DNA of 64,000 bases, taken from NCBI GenBank assembly GCA_947623455.1, contig OX392527.1, positions 51,628,401 to 51,692,400 on the forward strand, written 5' to 3'. The translations under genes and the position numbers were made by a program. Shown one piece after another: positions 57,551 to 64,000 of this stretch; position 1 is the stretch's first letter; every line of letters begins with the position of its first letter. Source of the DNA: Mimachlamys varia (taxonomy: Eukaryota; Mollusca; Bivalvia; Pectinida; Pectinidae). The notes under the pieces were generated by a model. The model worked only from the letters and a program-made list of their open reading frames with translations, searched no databases and was not told the origin of the DNA.

Positions 57551-57815
57551 AAACATGGCGGCAGCATTGCCTATCAAGAAAGCATGTAGGTTGTGTTTGA
57601 ACAACATAGGAGACAAAAGAGTCCAAACAGACATTGACATCGGCGTCATTCTTTCAGAAATCTACCATGGCAAAATTATCAAACCGAGTGAAACGAGAAA
57701 CGACTATTCTGATTGGTCGAAATCTCCGAATAAACTTCAATTCGGAAGAACAAGACTCTTCGTCTGGTCTGGCATACGGGATACAAACGTAAGAAAACAT
57801 CAAGTTGGTTTCTGA
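57551..57815 (+). CDS. Candidate coding exon with YY1-like start, function unknown
   Basis: The ATG at 57,555 lies in AAACATGGCGGC, a YY1 motif of the kind that often overlaps start codons. The frame reads MAAALPIKKACRLCLNNIGD, then KRVQTDIDIGVILSEIYHGK, and stays open to 57,815. CRLCL resembles the start of ZAD-like or other small zinc-binding domains, but the rest is not recognised. It could be a first exon whose donor I cannot fix. Confidence 0.3.
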
Positions 57816-59539
57816 CAATGACTATGATCACACTGTTGCCTGTTTACTGTCGTCGAGGTCTTTTTAGCGCTAAAACTACGAGTAGTTTTTGCGTCTATTG
57901 CCGCCACTTTTCTGTGACCTTTTGACCCATGTCATTCCCCCACTCCCGCTCCGGAAAAGCTTAAATAACTACCAATCGCATGATATATGAACTATTTGAA
58001 AGCCTAAACATTACAGGAAATGATGTTCCCATGCTATTGTTAATAATTATGATGACTTTAATAATCTATATGCAATTTGTAACAAAGAAATCAATTTTTC
58101 ACTCCCATGGCTCATTTAAATATTACGTCTCTGTTCTTAGTTTGACCTCTCTGTGTATACATAACCTCTCGGTGTATACACACATCCATGTATAACCTCG
58201 AGCTCTCGCGATCGGTGCTAATTATACACTCGTATACGGATCGCGATATGTCTCAGACACATCACTAACAGGTGCGTGTGTACTGTCATGCAATTTGTAT
58301 TAAACTTTGATTATATAATCGCTTCATAGCCAACAGTCCTGATTTTGGTTTGATTTCTGACCGACGGCCATCTTGGACATTTAGCTCACAGAATACCATC
58401 TTTCAGTTGATGATGCCTTTTCTTAAGAAGAAAAAAGAAAGGAAAAAATAAAAAAAAAACAAATGAAGATAGTCTATGGTGGGTACCAAGATCCTTCTGG
58501 GACCAATTGTTTAATGTTCATACAGATATGTTTGGCTTACTATGTATGTGCATACGTTAGTGTCTCTGATGCACGGAATATTCTTTATCCGATGTCTTAA
58601 ATGTTTATAAGACTTGATAGTGTATATGTGTTCTAAAGTTAATGTCGCATTTGGTTTCTTAAATCTTCTATGAGATATACATGTACATATGTATAATATA
58701 GAATGAAATGAAACGAAATGTTTAAATGCTACATTACATCCGTTTTCATTAATCGTACTTTTAGGAGGTTGGTATGATATGTCTACTTAATAATGCAAAC
58801 TGTTTTTAACTTACAAACAAACATTTGATTATCAAAACAAACCAGTATTTGTCGTTTCAACTTTGATCTGCCATTGCTCCCGTAATTAATCCTCATCTTG
58901 CATTTCCAACTGGATCTCGGTTGTGATTTTTTGCTTAAAGTGTTGCAGGGAAGGTTTATGAAATAAAGCTTCATTTTGTGTCTAACAAACTAATACCGTT
59001 TATTTCAATGCATATATTAAAAGAAACACATTCGCTTCCCTGTAAATTGATCAATATTCATTTCAAAATAAAAAAAAATGATATTTTAGTCAAATTGTAA
59101 AAGCACCGCACTAAATTGTACATGTACATTGAAAACAACTCGTCAATCTAAACAATTTGCATGTAAATTATGTTTACTCTAAATACTTACTAACCTAATC
59201 CCTATTCTGAAACCTTCTGATATCGAAACTTATTAACCCACACAACAAAATCACTTCAATAGCTGTTGAAAAATACATACTTTTGTTTGAAGTTTTAGCG
59301 TTTCAGTACTTTCAGTACTTTGATTTGGTATAGTATGCGGTGGCCTCTCAGACCCGCTTCATACTGGCGAACATGTGCTCATATTATGAAATATATATTG
59401 ATAACAGTTATTTTAGTAAGTTGGTTGGTATGTAGAATACATCGGTGTTAATTGAGATCATTTTCCTTATGTTTCGGTGAGCTCAGTTATAAAAATTTCA
59501 AGGTCAGACTGTTCCATCTAATCAGGGTCCATGTCATGC
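57816..59539. other. Intergenic AT-rich sequence, nothing recognised
   Basis: Only short frames, poly(A) and poly(T) tracts, and no clear element ends. CTCGCGATCGG/GATCGCGATATG near 58,205-58,245 form a weak hairpin. Confidence 0.4.
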
Positions 59540-60483
59540 TGTTAAATCTAACCAGTGACCACATCGCCTCGGGCTGTTCCGTCTAACCATCGACCCACGC
59601 CGGGCTGTTCCGTCTAACCATTGACCACGTCTGGCTGTTCCGTCTAACCATTGACCACGTCGGGCTGTTCCGTCTAACCATTGACCACGCCGGGTTGTTC
59701 CGTCTAACCATTGACCACGCCGGGTTGTTCCGTCTAACCATTGACCACGCCGGGCTGTTCCGTCTAAACATTGACCACGCGGGTCTGTTCCGTCTAACCA
59801 TTGACCACGCGGGTCTGTTCCGTCTAACCATTGACCACGCCGGGTTGTTCCGTCTAACCATTGACCACGCCGGGCTGTTCCGTCTAACCATTGACCACGC
59901 CGGGCTGTTCCGTCTTCCCATTGACCACGCCGGGCTGTTCCGTCTAACCATTGACCACGCCGGGTTGTTCCGTCTAACCATTGACCACGCGGGTCTGTTC
60001 CGTCTAACCATTGACCACGCCGGGTCTGTTCCGTCTAACCATTGACCACGCGGGTCTGTTCCGTCTAACCATTGACCACGCTGGGCTGCTCCGTCTTACC
60101 ATTGACCACGCCGGGTCTGTTCCGTCTAACCATTGACCACGCCGGGTCTGTTCCGTCTAACCATTGACCACGCCGGGCTGTTCCGTCTAACCATTGACCA
60201 CGCCGGGTCTGTTCCGTCTAACCATTGACCACGTCGGGCTGTTCCGTCTAACCATTGACCACGCCGGGCTGTTCCGTCTAACCATTGACCACGCCGGGTC
60301 TGTTCCGTCTAACCATTGACCACGCCGGGCTGTTCCGTCTAACCATTGACCATGCGGGTCTGTTCCGTCTAACCATTGACCACGCGGGTCTGTTCCGTCT
60401 AACCATTGACCACGCCGGGTCTGTTCCGTCTAACCATTGACCACGCCGGGCTGTTCCGTCTAAGCATTGACCACGTCGGGTTT
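59540..60483. repeat. 30-bp minisatellite
   Basis: About 31 copies of a 30-bp unit (CTGTTCCGTCTAACCATTGA, then CCACGCCGGG). The GC-rich unit stands out from its AT-rich surroundings. Variants CGCGGGT and CGCCGGGT (one base longer) shift the frame within the array. Frames such as FRLTIDHAGL and MVRRNSPAWS follow from the 30-bp period and are not treated as genes. Confidence 0.95.
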
Positions 60484-60693
60484 TCGTGGACGTTTACCAA
60501 TAAGCGACAATCAATCACTGCTTTACTTCTAAATCACGTAGTTTTCAAGACATACGCACCATGTCATTTTGTTGCTGCACAAATGCGCATTCGAGACGCA
60601 TATGTTTGGTGGGCTTCTTTTGTCTAGTCCATCTGACAATGACTTTTGCCCTTTTAAAATATCAACCGTCACTAGGCCTATGCATACACGTAT

Positions 60694-60776
60694 GATGCAA
60701 CGAAAAATGTAACAATTTCGAAAAATGTAATAAATGTTACAATTTTTGAAATTGTAACATATTTCGTTGCATCACA
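60694..60776. repeat. Short palindrome (foldback)
   Basis: GATGCAACGAAAAATGTAAC is mirrored by GTTACA..TTTCGTTGCATC. The inner arms AATTTCGAAAAATGTAA and TTACAATTTTTGAAATT complete the stem. It would form a strong hairpin of about 80 bases. Confidence 0.7.
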
Positions 60777-61234
60777 CATATCTTTACCTACATTCCATAA
60801 ACCCAACACATACATGAAGTAGTGATTTATCCTCTAATGTAATAGTTCGTTATACATGGAAGAGATGAAGCTATACTGACATTTGAAATGGTGTTATTTC
60901 AGCAATGCTCATTATCAACTGCTAATATAAATTTACAAGTGTATATAACTACATTGTAAATAGTACTAAATACATGTACGAGGTAAATATTAAAGTCAGG
61001 ATTTCAAATTGACCAATTACAGCAGAAAATATTGTCCGAAACAAAATGTCAAAAGTTGTTTGTAGTCATTGATGGTTTATAATGATAGTTTACAAATACC
61101 AAAGTCCCGCTTAAACAGCCATTTTAGGTGTAAAACATCCTTAATTGAATCATTATAGTCTATTATGTTTGGGTTTAATACGGCAAACAGACCATGTTTC
61201 TGACAGTCGGCCGTCTCATCTCCAGGGAACAAAC

Positions 61235-61283
61235 ATGTCGCCCCTCCTATTCATCGTAGCTGTCATTGGAGGATGTGTTTCAG
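61235..61283 (+). CDS. First exon of a paralogous secreted-protein gene (partial)
   Basis: The 49-nt exon encodes the signal peptide MSPLLFIVAVIGGCVSG and ends at a consensus donor (TTTCAG then GTAAGA), exactly as exon 1 of the gene at 53,126. About 100-150 bases upstream are also duplicated (CATCCTTAATTGAATCATTA and CTGACAGTCGGCC). I find no exon 2 in the remaining 2.7 kb, so either intron 1 is longer and the gene runs past the window, or the copy is incomplete. Confidence 0.65.
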
Positions 61284-62369
61284 GTAAGATATTTTTAATC
61301 AATTTCATACTATAACCAGGTATAAGGAGAAATTGATTTTTCTCTTATGCTTTTTGTCTGTCTTAATGTTATAAGTTAAATTATATTGTGTTTAAGTGTT
61401 ATTTTTGCGACTAATGTATTGCCTTGCGTTATAATACTAAAGTTTTGCCGTTCCTATTTCGCTCGGACCCTTTTATTTGAGATTGGCATTATTTGCCCTT
61501 TCTTCTGGTTCTGCTTGATCGGTCGCCTGTGTTCACCTCATCGTTAACCTTAACTAATAGACTTGAGATGCTAATTAAGCATAAATTATGCGATCAATTT
61601 ATACAAATTTGATTTCATGATGTTTAAAATTCATCGCGAGGGCAAGTTTACTTCATATTCAAATATCAAATTCAATATTTAACCATATCTTTTAAAGCTT
61701 AATCGTAACAAACGAAAAGTATTTTGTAAATTAAGAAAATTTGATCTAAAATTTCTTATAGAAACAGGAAGATGGTAAAAGAGTCTCTCGCCAGGAAATG
61801 CTATATCCTCTCTGCGATAACTGTGCTGGAGCCGAATATCAATACAATTTATATACCAAATTATTATCATGTCATCGCAATGTTTATCAAAATTAAAGGA
61901 ATGTTTTCAGTATATGTAACATTATACAAACTTATACAAACAATAACTAAGCTGTAAAAATAAGTTAACTCCAAGAATGATTGAAATAGTTTGATATTAT
62001 TTATTTTGTATCTGTAATATGCTTTATATAAAATTTGTCTATTATGGCCATCTTTGCATACTGTGTAATATTGACCTCTTGTTACGCACCGTACATGTGT
62101 GACGTCAGTGTAATTACAAATCTTGAAATCTTAAAACCTTAGTCTACTTTGTAAAACAATGACATGTGATTTATTTAGAAGAGGTGGCTGCATTGTCTTG
62201 AGGTGATCCTGTTTAAATAGATCGTTCGTTATGATGATAGTGAGTTACAGTCTATTGCAGAAACGATGTACATGTATACTGCGCAGGGAGATCAATTTCT
62301 TAAAACTTTTATCTCATAATGGTGTAGTCCAACTTCACTTATAAAGCGTCTACAGCATCCTATCAAAAT

Positions 62370-63060
62370 AGAGTTGTCGATCATGAGGTTATCGGCAGTA
62401 TGGTATTGCTAAGGTCGGAAATAGGGTAATTGGTAATGAGGTTACTTTGTATCGGCAGTGTGGGTATTGCTAAGGTGGGAAATAGGGTTATCACTAAAGA
62501 GGTTACTTTGTATCGGCAGTATGGTATTGCTAAGGTCGGAAATAGGGTTATTGGTAATGAGGTTACTTTGTATCGGCAGTGTGGGTATTGCTAAGGTGGG
62601 AAATAGGGTTATCACTAAAGAGGTTACTTTGTAGCGGCAGTATGGTATTGCTAAGGTCGGAAATAGGGTAATCACTAAAGAGGTTACTTTGTATCAACAG
62701 TGTGGTATTGCTAAGGTCGGAAATAGGGCTATTGGTAATGAGGTTACTTTGTATCGGCAGTATGGGTATTGCTAAGTTGGGAAATAGGGTTATCGGTAAT
62801 GAGGTTACTTTGTATCGCCAGTATGGGTATTGCTAAGGAGGGAAATAGGGTTATCGGTAATGAGGTTACTTTGTATCGGCAGTGTGGGTATTGCTGAGGT
62901 CGGAAATTGGGTTATCGTTGATGAGGTTACTTTGTATCGACAGTATGGTATTGCTGAGGTCGGAAATAGGGCTATTGGTAATGACGTTATTTTGTATCGC
63001 CAGTATGGGTATTGCTGAGGTCGGAAATTGGGTTATCGATCATAAGTTATCGGCAGTACA
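62370..63060. repeat. 60-bp minisatellite in the putative first intron
   Basis: About 11 copies of a 60-61 bp unit (GTATTGCTAAGGTCGGAAAT, then GAGGTTACTTTGTATCGGCA). Two subtypes, GGTAATGAGG and CACTAAAGAGG, alternate, which suggests a two-unit higher-order period in the first half. It ends with ATCGATCATAAGTTATCGGC, similar to its left border. Confidence 0.9.
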
Positions 63061-64000
63061 TTTATGGTTATTTTGTTAAGGAAGGGTATCCCCAAACATA
63101 TTCAGATTGTGTAAGGGGAGGTAACACCGACAACAGTATGTTGCTAAAGTCTATCCATTTCACAGGCAACACGTCATTTATAGTTTAACTTGCACAAACA
63201 AAAATAATCTAATTGGTAGGTCAGAAAATGTATAGGACGTTGGTTGGGGAAATGTTATATAATTTATTTTCTATTTCAAATGACCAACCATCGATTGATT
63301 TATTTTATCTTCATTATTTGATAATAGTGTTACCATGTGAATATGATGTATTTTGTTTTTGTTAAGGGGTTGTTGTTAAGCTAGCACGTGACTTGCTATT
63401 CTGTACAATTATGGGATCTTCTTCTTATATGTTTGCCCTCATGAAATACACACATCTAGCATATATGTTAGTCACAAAATTTTGACATTTCGGGTATAAC
63501 AATTGTCTACTTGGGATGTGTGTTACTATTAATTCTAATTGACAAATCGCGGTGACCTTAAAAAGTCACGAATCAAATAAAATACTGTTGAAAATAACAT
63601 GAACTGGAAGCTCGTAATATGGGAGCTTTTCCGCAGGCAATAAATAATTATTAATATACAACATTTGATATAGCACCCTATCTATATAACATAAGCTACT
63701 CTAAAGCGCTTTACAAAACATACATGTATATATTTAACAATTAGGTTACAATCAATACAATTCAACACATTAGTTATAATATATACAATTCTAATGAATT
63801 CACATGAGCTGCCTTATCTGGCGCTAACTTCTAGTCCTGTATCACATGGCTAATATCTCTCTATGTGTATGTGTGTGTGTGTGCTGGGTAGATGTATTGT
63901 GTTCTGTTTTTAGCGGGACCTTGCTTCCAACGGCCTCTTTTATAGTGCCACCTCACTTGAATGCTACAGCACAGATACCACATTAGCCACATTGTTCATT
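63061..64000. other. Window end, no gene recognised
   Basis: AT-rich sequence with a short GT repeat (63,866-63,882). No exon matching exon 2 of the secreted-protein gene is seen. Confidence 0.4.

Noticed and set aside
59583..60627. Frames FRLTIDHAGL and MVRRNSPAWS in the 30-bp minisatellite
   Set aside because: These are explained by the 30-bp period. One-base variants shift the frame repeatedly.

Overview
The window is eukaryotic, AT-rich and dominated by repeats. It contains consensus GT/AG introns, a Golgi-type glycosyltransferase, a Ty3-type LTR retrotransposon, LINE and Penelope-type reverse-transcriptase fossils, tRNA-derived SINEs, many small terminal-inverted-repeat (TIR) elements, and long minisatellites. 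The mix of SINE cores, hammerhead satellites and degenerate YIDD-type reverse transcriptases is what I would expect from a marine bivalve mollusc. That assignment is inference; nothing in the sequence names the species.

Layout. (1) From 1,168 to 43,062 the window is one very large inverted duplication. The left arm (1,168-12,118) reappears, reverse-complemented and diverged, as the right arm (24,241-43,062). The 12 kb between the arms is mostly a 10.5 kb array of 21-bp repeats (12,770-23,290). Each arm carries one intronless gene for a type II membrane protein that joins a GT31-like galactosyltransferase region to a DUF288/STELLO-like region. The left copy (5,282-7,408, +) is open; the right copy (35,569-37,692, -) has one in-frame stop. 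The arms also share tRNA-like elements, 30/31-bp arrays, palindromic MITEs and a degenerate reverse transcriptase. They differ by later insertions, notably an intact Ty3 element with apparently identical LTRs (25,379-29,965) in the right arm and a TIR element (about 1,911-2,372) in the left.

(2) From 43,100 to 53,000 lies a graveyard of mobile elements. It holds a 5'-truncated, frameshifted CR1/jockey-type LINE (43,540-45,010), a piggyBac-like MITE with TTAA target sites, a strong 150-bp hairpin, a Penelope-like fragment, and a Harbinger-like DNA element inserted into an older repeat. The most striking feature is a 379-bp tandem repeat (46,559-47,592). Each unit contains a complete type I hammerhead ribozyme (46,710-46,753; 47,089-47,132; 47,468-47,511), so the array looks like a metazoan retrozyme. 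A second, Penelope-style hammerhead lies at 52,753-52,804.

(3) From 53,000 to 64,000 is the most gene-like part. A five-exon gene (53,126-56,332, +) encodes a 242-residue secreted protein with ten cysteines in the mature chain. I do not recognise its family. A paralogous first exon with a duplicated upstream region starts at 61,235, and the rest of that gene lies outside the window or was not found. A 30-bp and a 60-bp minisatellite, a 470-bp foldback element and one weak candidate exon with a YY1-like start complete the region.

Coordinates of genes, splice sites, LTRs, ribozymes and the TIR elements with stated target-site duplications were read base by base. Boundaries of diverged repeats are approximate. 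Identity values between arms are estimates made by eye on short stretches, not alignments.
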